Shown: one piece after another, positions 48,431 to 59,800 of the stretch | How positions within the stretch are numbered: position 1 is the stretch's first letter | Layout: each line of letters begins with the position of its first letter | Assembly: GCA_008692225.1 (NCBI GenBank) | Contig: VICG01000013.1 | Location: forward strand, 2,137,685 to 2,201,684 | DNA length: 64,000 bases | Source: Monilinia fructicola | Taxonomy: Eukaryota; Ascomycota; Leotiomycetes; Helotiales; Sclerotiniaceae | Direction: 5' to 3' | Translations under genes and position numbers: made by a program | The notes under the pieces: generated by a model | The model's input: the letters and a program-made list of their open reading frames with translations, nothing else | Told to the model about the DNA's origin: nothing | Databases searched by the model: none

Positions 48431-49828
48431 ATGACAATTTCACGTCGAAGCACTACTTCTCTTCAAATCCAAGCCCGCGAGAGTAACCATTTTCCCGAAA
48501 CCGAATCGTCCCTCCCAAACCTCCCCCGCTCATCTACAACGTCCCTCTTAGACAACGTTCTCTCATATCTCGGACCTCATAATCCATTTCCCAAGGCAGT
48601 ATCGAAAGATGATACGGTATGGCTATTGGATAATACTGCATATAGAAATCATATAACGGGGACATGGGAAGCAGAATTTGTAACCGCAGTTTGGGAGACA
48701 GAAACTGGAAAACGTGTCCCTGAAATTGTGGGAGACATAGTCGGGAGAATTGGCAGTGATGGTGATAGAGGGGAAGATGAGATTGTGGAGGAGAGATTGA
48801 GACCATTTTTTGATGGATGTTAGACCCGGGAGGGTTGTTGATGTTGATTCTTCAGAACATGGAAAGACAGCGGAATTGAGATTGGGACCAAGTGGAAGAG
48901 AAGGCATTAGTAGCGATATCCGGGTTTTGGTGGATGGAAAAGATGGTGAGGTGGTAACATGGAAAGCGAAAGTGCCGGAAGGAGCAGAGGGGGAATTAGA
49001 GATGAGAACAGTCTATGCAGAGCCGGAAGGATGGGGAGTTATTTCTGGTAAGTTGATGGAATTTAAAGCATATCAATCCATCGGCCAGGTCGATTTTTTT
49101 TTGACACCCTAATTGAAAAACAAAATCCTAACGTGTTACAGACATTGATGACTCCATAAAAATAACACAAACCAGCTCCCCAACCGGTATTCTTCGCTCC
49201 ACATTTCTGTCTAAACCTTTACCCATTGAAGGAATGCCAGAATTCTACAAACACATACAATCCCTCATCACACCGAAAAGTGCCATGGTGGCTCCTTGGT
49301 TCTATCTGTCTGCCTCCCCGTATACCCTTTACTCATTTCTCAACGACTTCCGTCGAGAATACTACCCCCAGGGAACCATGATATTGAGAGATGCCAACTT
49401 CTTGAACTTATCGGGATTGCTAGAGACTTTGACTGTGGGTACCCAAGAGTACAAGGTCGATAGAATGGAAAAGATTCATAAATGGTTACCGAAGAGGAAA
49501 ATGATTTGTGTGGGGGATAGTACACAGAGTGACCCGGAGGCTTATGGAGAGATGTGAGTCGTCACTTTACTTCCTCTTTTGGATCTTTGCTTTGTATTTT
49601 TCCAAGGACTAACGAGGATTTAGGTATCGAAAAGACCCGACGTGGATCAAACTAATCCTCATCCGCAAAGTAACAGATATCGCCGCAATAGGCATTGCTG
49701 ATAAAAACGAGCCGGAGAGATTCGAGAAGGCTTTTACTGGCGTTCCCAAGAGTATATGGAGGGTTTTTGAGAGCCCGAAGGAATGTTATGATCTAGTGGA
49801 AGGGTTGGTCAAAGAAGCGCCTGCCTAA
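48431..49828 (+). pseudogene. App1-like phosphatase (DUF2183) gene with a +1 frameshift
   Basis: Parts: 48431-49047, 49142-49553 and 49624-49828, with introns GTAAGT-TTACAG and GTGAGT-TTTAG. The C-terminal half is a textbook DUF2183 domain: GVISDIDDSIKIT (a DxDxS/T metal-phosphatase motif), PWFYLSASPYTLYSFL, FPQGTM-like YYPQGTMILRD, TQEYKVDRMEKIHKWLPKRK, MICVGDSTQSDPEAYGEM and IAAIGIADKNEPERFEKAF. In yeast App1 this domain is a phosphatidate phosphatase acting at actin patches. The first exon changes frame at a run of six T (48806-48811): before it RPFF, after it MDVRPGRVVDVDSSEHG. One T fewer would keep the frame open. So it is either a recent pseudogene, an assembly error in a homopolymer, or has an unusual start inside exon 1. 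Confidence 0.8.
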
Positions 49829-50769
49829 TGATCTGAAAGTGTTTGAATGTAGATTTTACCGGGCTTGAGAGTATTTCCAGATGCTTGGAAGTATGCATGT
49901 ATAGGATAATTTGGTATACCGCGAGGCTTACCATTTCTGGCAACTTGGTTTATGTGACAGGAACGTCATACACCTGGCAACGAGCGGATTTATCCGAAAT
50001 GATAACGGGAGGAACGGCGGTCGATCTATTTTCAGGAGCATTTCTTCTACAAGCAAGAGCCTCATTTTAACCATGCAATGAAGTTTGATGAATAGAAACC
50101 GGAAATTGAAAGATATACTTTGACATGTATACCATGTTGAGACAATGCTCTGATCCGGGATGTTGCTTGGGGAAAGTGGTTCCCTTTCTGTCGCTTACGT
50201 TTTATTCGACATGATAGCCGCCCTGGTAGAATCTCGGAATCTATATGCCACCAACTTTTTGGAGGCTCAATCGACTTTTGAATCTCAATACTACGTATAG
50301 TGAACAAAGATGTCGAAACAAACTCAACAGCTAAGCGCCCAAATTGAGGGGTTTGGAGGGCTATTGTCGTCCGATCATAACCCCACTAGAATGCTGAAAT
50401 TCTCAAAGTGTTATAGGCGTATTAGCCTGGAATTGGACGTGCCACTGGCGGTTAAAGATGAATATATCAGATGAGTATCTTACTACCGCCCAGCCACGGT
50501 AGATCGGTATAAAAATCGATAGCAGTAAGGTTTCATGCCAATGTTATATCTGTACCAATCATTCTTCTTGTAGTCTGTTTGGACATGACTACTATCTAAA
50601 CAACGAGACAAAAGTTAATTTTGTCGAACGTAAGGCAGGGACAAGATCTAACCCTCATTGCTCTTTCCTCTCAAATCGAACGGCCTTCCCATCTTCTTAC
50701 TATCAAGTCTCTCCAAGTTCTTCTCACATCATTACCATATACTTGTCGATTTTCATCTCTATATCCAAG
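49829..50769. other. Intergenic, nothing supported
   Basis: 3' region of the App1-like gene and upstream region of the 2EXR gene. The last 130 bases are pyrimidine-rich (TCTTCTTACTATC, TCTCTCC), as in many fungal promoters. No gene seen. Confidence 0.5.
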
Positions 50770-51963
50770 ATGTCACCATCAAAGTTTACTTCCACAGGGG
50801 GTGATCATGTCGATACAGTCGTCCAACTAGTCGAAATTTTTAAACCAGTTCTATCTCTAGACGTGGTGGACTATTCGCCAACTCATTCAAAAGTCGTAAC
50901 AGAATCAAAACGTCCAAAAACAGAATCCTCGGTACCACAAACCACTTTCCATAAATTCCCCGCTCTTCCCAGTACCATCCGCAAAGGAATATGGCGTCTG
51001 GCATTCCTCGATACTCAAGCTCCTCGCGTCGTCGAAATTCGTGCACATGTTGAAGAGAACTTGCTCTGGGAGATCGACTGTGAGACTATAATCTTTCCAG
51101 AACCAACAGGGTCTAGGGTAGTGCGATGGATGGAGGTTAATCCGCGGGACAACTGTGTAATCGAGAGGGTGTGCCAGGAAAGTAGGGCCGTTGTAAAAGA
51201 GGCTTGGGATTTCTGCTTTGCTGATAGGCATTCAGACGATGTTGAAATGGTTGAGGTGTTGAGAGATCATGATGGAGTTGCGCAGGTAAGATATCTGGAT
51301 GGGAAGGTTTTGGAGGAGAAATTGGGGGTTGATTTCAGGAGGGGGATCAGGTTTTTGAGTGATCGTGATACAATTTACTTAAGAACAAGGGATCATGAGA
51401 CTAGAAAAGCCTTGCAAGATGCCAGAGCAAGTATGCTGGATTTGAGTCGCGTCAAAAAAGTGGCGATTGACATATTCTGGAAAGAGCATTATGTATTGGA
51501 GAAACAGCTATTTGAGGGGTGGCGCGGGGATGATGAAGAAGCAGATTTAAAACGACGATTTCCAACACCCGAATCCAGATGCGTTAGGGAGCAGCCAATT
51601 TTGAAGGAATTGAAGGAATTGACGCTGGTCATGGATGTCGCTCCCTTGTTCAGAGAAGGAGAATCACCCCCAATGATGCCGAGGCCAACTACCATGTATC
51701 TAGGAAACATGTTTTTTGGTACACAACTTGTTGATGGTGAAATCATCAATGATGAGGTATTTGACACCAAGATGTACTCAGTCATAGAAAGATTGGAAAA
51801 ATATGAGATGGTCAGGAGTGGAGATCTGAAGGTGGAACTGTCCGGGGAATGGGACCTGACAACTTTGACGGAAGGTGAAAGACTTGAAATAGAAAGATGG
51901 CGTCAAATGGACCTGTGTAAGCATAGATATAGCTCTCGGGGAGGCTGGGGAAAGGGTTCCTAA
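50770..51963 (+). CDS. 2EXR domain protein of unknown function
   Basis: Single-exon gene of 397 residues; ATG at 50770 is the first ATG of a frame that also opens 9 codons upstream at TTG. Residues about 60-180 carry the 2EXR signature: FHKFPALPSTIRKGIWRLAF followed by PRVVEIR, then VIERVCQESRAVVKEAW. This domain is very common, and expanded, in leotiomycetes and other filamentous ascomycetes, where its function is not established. The rest is charged with no membrane segment, and ends KHRYSSRGGWGKGS. It is the last intact gene before the chromosome end, 12 kb from the telomere array. Nuclear or cytosolic location is likely but unproven. Confidence 0.85.
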   Translation: MSPSKFTSTGGDHVDTVVQLVEIFKPVLSLDVVDYSPTHSKVVTESKRPKTESSVPQTTFHKFPALPSTIRKGIWRLAFLDTQAPRVVEIRAHVEENLLWEIDCETIIFPEPTGSRVVRWMEVNPRDNCVIERVCQESRAVVKEAWDFCFADRHSDDVEMVEVLRDHDGVAQVRYLDGKVLEEKLGVDFRRGIRFLSDRDTIYLRTRDHETRKALQDARASMLDLSRVKKVAIDIFWKEHYVLEKQLFEGWRGDDEEADLKRRFPTPESRCVREQPILKELKELTLVMDVAPLFREGESPPMMPRPTTMYLGNMFFGTQLVDGEIINDEVFDTKMYSVIERLEKYEMVRSGDLKVELSGEWDLTTLTEGERLEIERWRQMDLCKHRYSSRGGWGKGS

Positions 51964-52809
51964 AGTGCCACAGGATGCCTACGGCATTTCCAAGATGGTG
52001 GAATACAGGCATTTGTGAAGTAAAGAAATAGGTGCATCATTCGCCTGAGACTATTATTGTTATACGGCGTTTCTATTCAATGATATTCAATTTGACAGCT
52101 CTGTCATGCTAAGTGTTTCTTACTTTATCTGATTGTGATCAGTTCGAAGGGAATGTGATTATACCTTGGAATCCCATTCATGACAGAACCCACGACCCCA
52201 TGTCTGCATCAAAGAACCTGGAGATATCAAGTAAGGCTACAGTAGGCTCACTGGCTCTCAAAAAACAAAATGTCAATGATGTAGAGAAAGTAAGTTTGAA
52301 ATCGTCTGAATGATGATGAATAAAGCCAAGACATAATATGATGGTTTGTGGAGGAAGAAAAATTGCGGAGAGTTAAGGTTATTTCTAAAGCTTAGATGAG
52401 AAATCATCTAAAAGAGTAAAACAACAAGCAGAAAATCAATCAGATCACTTGTGATGGCTGAACAGATCATAGGAAAGCCAGGTAGCTCTTGAAGGTCGGT
52501 CGACTGCACTTAATGCAATCATCTCTTGCCCTGAGCCATGGTAGTACCCTCATCAACGAGTAGAAGACTCAATAAACAGAAGACTATCAAGACATCCATT
52601 TCTCTATAGTTCTATTCCCAATCCGAAGTCTTGACCAGCAATTTTGAGGTTGTTCATGGATTGTCCACAGTATCTTAGCCAATGAGTCTACTTTGATCGC
52701 AAACTGAAGAACGGAATAAAATCCATCTTGGATCGCGAGAGATGAATGCAGAGGGTTTGTTGTAGATTGGGTGAAAGATGTTTGTTTGCACCCCATGCAT
52801 GTGATATCT
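51964..52809. other. Last normal-composition DNA before the subtelomere
   Basis: No gene supported. Base composition is still ordinary; the change to extreme A+T starts directly after the palindrome that follows. Confidence 0.6.
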
Positions 52810-52858
52810 GGCCTTCAAAGGCTTTATCCTTAAGTTAAGGATAAAGCCTTTGAAGGCC
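52810..52858. repeat. Perfect 49-bp palindrome at the subtelomere boundary
   Basis: Two 24-base arms (52810-52833, beginning GGCCTTCAAAGGCTTTATCC, and 52835-52858, its exact reverse complement) around a single G at 52834. It lies at the junction between gene-bearing DNA and the AT-rich desert. It could be two fused terminal inverted repeats, a replication or repair scar, or a strong transcription stop; nothing decides between these. Confidence 0.95.
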
Positions 52859-52964
52859 GAAATCCCGTAACGATAAGTATATGACTAATATGTTAATAAA
52901 TAAAATATTATTAATATAGTATTAGATAATATAAAATCTGATGATTAATTATATAACTTAAAAT

Positions 52965-53270
52965 AAATTTATCTTAAAAAATGAAGATTATTTTAGAAAA
53001 TAAAGATTATCTTAGAAAATGAAGATTACCTTAAAAAATGAAGATTACCTTAGAAAATGAAGATTATCTTAGAAAATGAAGATTATCTTAAAAAATGAAG
53101 ATTACCTTAAAAAATGAAGATTACCTTAGAAAATGAAGATTATCTTAGAAAATGAAGATTATCTTAAAAATGAAATTATCTTAAAAAATGAAGATTATCT
53201 TAGAAAATGAAGATTACCTTAAAAAATGAAGATTATTTTAGAAAATGTAGATTATCTTAAAAAAATAAAT
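52965..53270. repeat. 19-bp satellite
   Basis: About 15 head-to-tail copies of a 19-bp unit, GAAGATTAYCTTARAAAAT, with mainly C/T and G/A differences between copies (for example ATTACC versus ATTATC, TTAGAAA versus TTAAAAA), the transition pattern expected from RIP. Confidence 0.92.
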
Positions 53271-53730
53271 ACTATTAATATAATAATAAATAATATATAA
53301 TATATAATAAAATTATTTTAAAAAATAAAGATTATCTTAAAAAATATTATTGATATAATAATAAAGAATATATAATAAAATTATCTTAATAAATAAAGCT
53401 TATTTTAAAAAATGAAAACTTATTACTAAATAATAGATAATATAAAATTTTTCAATTAATTATATAATATAATATAAATTAATTTTAAAAAATCCAATTC
53501 ATTTTAAAAAGAAAGATTATTAATTAAATATAATAAAGATTTTATTTGTTTTAAAGAATAAACTTTTTTTAAATTTATAATTTTTTTTTAAATAATGTAT
53601 TTTATATTTAAATTTAAAATCTATTATATAATTTATATTTTCACTTTAAAAAATGAATTTCTTATATAAATTTAAATATAAATTTAAATTTATATAGATA
53701 TTTTATTTTTAATACAAGTTCTTTTAAAAA

Positions 53731-54531
53731 TTCTAATAACTATTCTATGAATTTTTTCGCGGGCCACCACCGGTGGTGACCTATTTCGACAGGGGGGTGG
53801 TGGCCCGCGAAAAAACAGTCGAATCGGCCATTATTATAATTCGTTTAAATATTGATATAATTTAAAAATTGAAAATCGTATATTATAAAGCTTTATTTAA
53901 ATTATTTATATATAAAATTTATTTTAAATTATCTTTAATATTAAAGGATTTATATATATTTCAATATATTAGCATTTTGGTAGTATATGAGATAAAGCTA
54001 TTTTGATAGGAGAGTGGTAGTTTAGCAAAATATTCATTTCCATTCGAATTAGCTATTATTTTAATTAGCTTAAATCTTTATATAAATTAAAAATTTAAAA
54101 TATTATATAATAATAATTTTTTTTAATTTTTTATATATAATTTATATTAAATTATCTTTAAAATTGAAGGATCTGTATTAATTTGAATTATTAGTTATAT
54201 AAAAATGATTGGTTAAGGTAAGGGTATTGTGGGATAGTAGAATTTCAAAAAATATAATATTTTAAATAACATTTTTTATATATTAATATTAATTTAATTT
54301 TATATTATAGAAATCTAAAAAAAGCTAATATTCAATTAAAACAAGTAGGAGGCTTTATAATATTTTTCAAAATTTTAAAATTCGAATTATTTATTATAAA
54401 AGTATAATATATATTTTAAAATAAGTGAGCTAATTTGTTTAAATGTAACAAACTACTATAGGTACATTTATACTAATTTTATTAGCTCAATTCCATTAGG
54501 TATAAGTGGAACTTTCAGGGGGTAATACCCA
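53731..54531 (+). repeat. Subtelomeric repeat, copy A (801 bp)
   Basis: First of three direct copies. Each begins CTAATAACTATTCTATGAAT and then a GC-rich hairpin. Downstream blocks shared with copy B include AGTCGAATCGGCCAT, TATTATAAAGCTTTATTTAA and AAGTATAATATATATTTTAA. Copy A stops at GGGGGTAATACC and so lacks the last 290 bases present in B and C. Confidence 0.85.
53752..53815. repeat. GC-rich hairpin in copy A
   Basis: Arms of 20 bases, TTTTTTCGCGGGCCACCACC (53752-53771) and its exact reverse complement (53796-53815), around a 24-base loop. The loop begins GGTGGTG, which can itself pair with CACCACC of the left arm, so two exclusive stem-loops are possible. It is the only strongly GC-rich DNA in the desert. 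Confidence 0.95.
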
Positions 54532-55618
54532 TTCTAATAACTATTCTATGAATTTTTTCGCGGGTCACCATCGGTAGTAGCCTATTTCGATAGGGGGGAT
54601 GGTGGCCCGCGAAAAATAGTCGAATCGGCCATCACTATAATTTGCTGAAATATTAATATAATTTAAAATTTTAAAATTGTATATTATAAAGCTTTATTTA
54701 AATTATTTATATATAAAATTTCTTTTCAATTATTTTAAAAATTAAAGAATTTGTATGGATTTTAATATATTAATATTTTTATAAATATATAGGGTAAAAC
54801 TATTTCAATAAGGGGATGGTAATTCAACAAAATATTTATTTTAATTCGAATTTATTATTATTATAATTAGCTTAAATCTTTATATAAATTAAAAATTTAA
54901 AATCTTATATTATAAGGATTTATGCTAATAATTTATAAATAAAATTTATTTTAAATTATTTTAAATATTAAAGGGTTTATATAAGTTTGAATTATTAATT
55001 ATATAAAAATTATTAACTAAAATGATATGGGGTAGCGGAATTTCAAAAGATATACTACTATTTTAAATATTATTTTTAATATATTTATATTAATTCGATT
55101 TTATATTATAAAATCTAAAAAAAGCTAATATCAAATTAAAATGATTAAGGGGCTTTATAATATTTTTCAAAATATCAAAATTCGAATTAGTTATTATAAA
55201 AGTATAATATATATTTTAAAATAAGTGAATTAATTTATTCAAATGTAATAAATTATTGTAGGTATATTTATACTAATTTTATTAACTTAATTTTATTAGG
55301 TATAAATGAAACTTTCAAAAGATAATACTTTAGTAAAAAATAGGGGTATTTTAATTACATTATTAATTTGATTAGTAATACAATTTATAATCCTTTGTAT
55401 ATATACTAATTTTTGATTTGTTAAGCTTAATATCTTTTAATAAAGAACAAAAAAAGCTTCATTTTATATTAGTATATATAAGTTCAATTATAAATGGTAG
55501 AGTGGGGAATATTTTATATTTTGAGTAGTTACATTTAAATACCTTCTTTCTTTTTTTAATTTTTAAAATATATTTTTAAATATTATTTATTTAAATATTA
55601 ATATTATTTATTAGTATT
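54532..55618 (+). repeat. Subtelomeric repeat, copy B (1,087 bp)
   Basis: Direct tandem copy of A, with the hairpin at 54553-54616. The core is changed only by transitions (GGGCC to GGGTC, CACCACC to CACCATC on the left arm), so its arms now pair imperfectly. It extends about 290 bases beyond where copy A ends; this tail is shared with copy C (for example ATCCTTTGTATATATACTAA). Confidence 0.85.
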
Positions 55619-56830
55619 ATTCTAATAATTATTTTATGAATTTTTTTGCGGGTTATTATCGGTGGTAACCCATTTCGATAGGGGGGGTAATAGCCTGCAA
55701 AAAAATCTCAAATTAGCTATTATTAAAATTTCCTTAAATTTTAAAATATTTTTAATTTTGAAAATAGTATTTTATTAATATTCATTTAAATTTTCTAAAT
55801 TTAAAATCCATTTTCAATTATCTTTTATATTGGTACATTTGTATTAAATTAAAATATTAATGATATATAAGTGGTTGTATTGAATAATATAGAATAGTAT
55901 ATTATTATTTTAATTCAATTTATTAATCAAAAAACTTAATAAAAATTTATTTTATTATAAAATCTTATTATAAAAATAATACCTTTTATAAATCTTTAAT
56001 CAAATATTTTAAATATAAAGTTTATTTTTAATTATTTATTATATTAATAGATTTGTATTAGATTAAAATATTAATAATATATAGATGGTTGTATAGAATA
56101 ATGTGGGGTAGTATATAATTCTTATGATTTAATATATATAATTTAGGATTTAATAAAAAATCAAGATTATTATAAAACTTAGAAATAAAAAAAATAATAT
56201 TATAAATTTTTAATTAAATTTTAAAATTCCGGAGTTTATTTTGAATTATTTTTTATATTAAAGGATTTATATTAATTTATTATATTTTGTTTTAAAATTC
56301 AATTTATATATTTAAATTAAAAGGGGTAATTATATAATCTTTATTATTTCCTTAAAAAAAAAGATTTTATTTATTTCAAATTTTAATTAATTTATGATAA
56401 TTTTATTAATTATTATAAAAATTTAAAAAAAAATAATATTGAATAAGAATAATTAAAAAGCATTATAACTTCTCGAATTTTCTTAAAATCAAAAACTTTT
56501 TATTAAAAATATAATATATATATTCAAATAAGTAGATTATTTTATTTAAATATAATAAACTATTATAAGTATATTTATACTAATTCTATTAATTTAATCC
56601 TATTAAATATAAATAAAACTTTTTAAAGAGTAATATTTTAGTTAAAAACAAAAGTATTTTAATTTTATTAATTCTTAAATTATTCGTAATTCATTACTAA
56701 TCTAATTTGTAATCCTTTGTATATATATTAATAGATTTGTTAGGTTTAATATTCTTTAATTAAAAACGAAAAAGCTTTATTTTATATTAATATATATAAA
56801 TTCAGCTATAAATAGTAAAATGAAAATTGT
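55619..56830 (+). repeat. Subtelomeric repeat, copy C (about 1.2 kb)
   Basis: Third, most diverged direct copy. The hairpin (55641-55707) reads TTTTTTTGCGGGTTATTATC on the left and GGTAATAGCCTGCAAAAAAA on the right. Compared with copy A the differences are again mostly C-to-T or G-to-A. The tail matches copy B at AATCCTTTGTATATATA and AAAGCTTTATTTTATATTAA. The end is approximate. Confidence 0.75.
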
Positions 56831-59800
56831 TAACTTTAATTAAACATTTTAAATTTATTATATTTAAATATTTATTTTGTTTTTTTAAATTTTAATTTCA
56901 AAATTTATATAATCCTTTTGAATTTTTTGTTTAAAAAAGATTAGGATTTAAATCTATTTTTAAAATTTATTTTCAAAATTTATATTGAAATACTTTTTAA
57001 CATTTCTTATTCAAAATCTATTTAAATCTTACATCTTAAATGTTATATTTAAATTTATGTTAAAATACTTTTTAATATCTTTATTTAAATCCTTCAAAAT
57101 CTATATTTAAATCTATTTACATTTAAATTTATATTAAAATACTTTTTAATATCTTTATTTCAAATCCTTTAAAATCTACTTTTAAATTTACTATTTAAAT
57201 TTATATAGAATCTATTTTAATATTTATATTAAAATTTATTTTAACATTTTTTATTTATTTTAAAATCAATCTTTTGATTTATTTAAAATAATTAATTATT
57301 AAACTTCCCTTTTCTTCTTTTATTTTTATTAAATTTGATATTAACGAATTATTTAGTATTGATAAAAAAAATAAGGGATTTTTGAAATTAAATTAGCTTT
57401 TGAATAAAATTGAAGAAGTTTTCTTTTCTTTTATATTATCTTATATTTCAATTTATTTTATATAATATTTATAAAATCTATATTTAAAATTTCGAAAGAA
57501 TTATTTAACTATAAATCATTTTAATAATTTAACTTTAAACTTATAAAAAAAGAGATAATTAATAAAACTATTAATATTTTTTAATCTTTAATTATTAAAC
57601 TTATTAAAATAAATATAGATTTAATAAATCTATTTTAATCTAAATTTAATTTATATTCATTCCCTAAATTAAAGGTTAAAACTTATTTTCAATATTTCTT
57701 TTGTAAAATATTAAAATCTAATAAAAAAAATTTAAAAAAATATTTGAAATTTTATATATAATGATATGTTCTTTGATTTTAATTTAATAAATAATATTTT
57801 GGAATTGAGAATTGACTTTAAATTATTTCTTTTTTGAAATTCAATTAAAAGATAAATAAATAGATTCAAATATTTCAAATATTTTTAATTTTATTTTTTA
57901 ATTAGTATTGATTTTAATAATAATAATTTAAATAATTTAAATAAAAATTTAAATAATTTAAATAAAAATTTAAATAATTTAAATAAAAATTTAAATTATT
58001 TAGATTTAATTAAATCTAATTGGGAAGAATGATTTTAAGAAAGAAAATGAAAAAATTCGAAAATGAAAAAGAATTTAATTAAAATTAATTTAAAATATTT
58101 AATTCTTTTTTCAAAAAAGATTAAAATATATTAATTATTTATTTAAATATAATTTAAAAGATTTAATTCAAACTTTTAAATTAATTTTAATAATAATATT
58201 TAATAAAAAAAAGCTATTTGAATTAATATTATTTCATTTTGAAAAGAATTATTATATTCTTAATTTAAATAAAGTTATTTATTTAAATAAAATACATTTT
58301 AAATATTATAAATAGCTTTGAAAAAAAATAAAATTTGTAATAAAGAAATTAAAACCTTTTAATAATAATTAAAATTAAATTAAATATTTTAATTTCTTTA
58401 AATCATTTTTTATATTTTTACTTAATTGTATTTATTATTATTTAATAATAAATATTTTTCCCAATTTTAAAGATTTAAAAAAAATGTTTAGAATTAGTGA
58501 ATTTAGAATTAAATTTAATAGAAATAGATAAAAATTGTATTAAAAATACTAAAAGTTCTTTAAAAAAAATAAAGAAATCTTTAAATCAAAATATTAATAA
58601 ATTTCAATTTAAAAGTTTAAATTAATTTAATAATATTAATGAAAAGAAATTGAAATTTAATTTCAAGAATTTCTAGATATTTCAAGTGAAGAATTTCAAA
58701 TAATAGAATCTCAATGATGATTTAAACAAATTTTATTAATTGGTTTATTTACTTTAAATTCAAAGAATAATTTAAATGAAAATAATACTTTAATTGCTTT
58801 TTCGAAAAATAAATAAATTTTCTAATAAAAGTTTAAAAAAGATTATTTATAGGAATTTTAAGAATTATAATTAAATATTTTAAACAAAAAATAAATTTAA
58901 ATAAATTTATTAGTTTTATTAATTATTTTTTTTCAATAAAAAGCATATTGAAAGAAAATAACTTTTTCAATAAAAAATACTTTATTTTTATTTTAATATT
59001 ATTTATAATTTATATATTACACTTCATTATTAATTATAGAAATATAATATTCGTTTATTATTATTAAATTCAAAAATTAATTGAAATATTCTATTAACAA
59101 ATTTGATAAATAAATATTTTCAAAATTATAATTAAATAGCTTTAGCTAAAATTTTATTAAATAGAATTATTTTATTTTAAAATAAATTCGGAATTATTAA
59201 ATCAAACTTAATTAATAATTAGCAATTTAGAAACAGAATATAATATCTTATTAAAAATGTTATTATTAATATAGATAATATTATCAAATTATTATTTAAA
59301 AAAAGATTTAATAAAATTTATAATTTTCTTATAATTGAATTTTTAATAAAAATTGATTATACTAAATATAATTATATAACATTAAAAAAATTTAATATAT
59401 ATAAAAATCGGAATATAATTACTTTATTTAGATCATTTAAAGATTTTCATTCAAATATTGCAAATAATAATCAATTTCTTATTAATAAAATTATTAATAC
59501 TAAAAGATTAAAAAATCGATTTTTTAATATTTGAAATAATAATTTAATTTTAAATAAAGCTTATTATAAATTATTTTTAAAAAATATATTAGAAATTTAA
59601 AAAGTTATTATTATTATTAATTTATTTAATTAATAATCTTTCATTATCAAAAAAAACGGAAATTAACTTAGTTTACGTTATCAAAATTTATATAAAGATA
59701 TATAAAAATTATTTTTAGATATTAGTAACTCTTTATTTATAATTAATATCTTAAAATATAAAATTTAATTAAAAAGTAAGAAATTAGCATTTAATATTAA

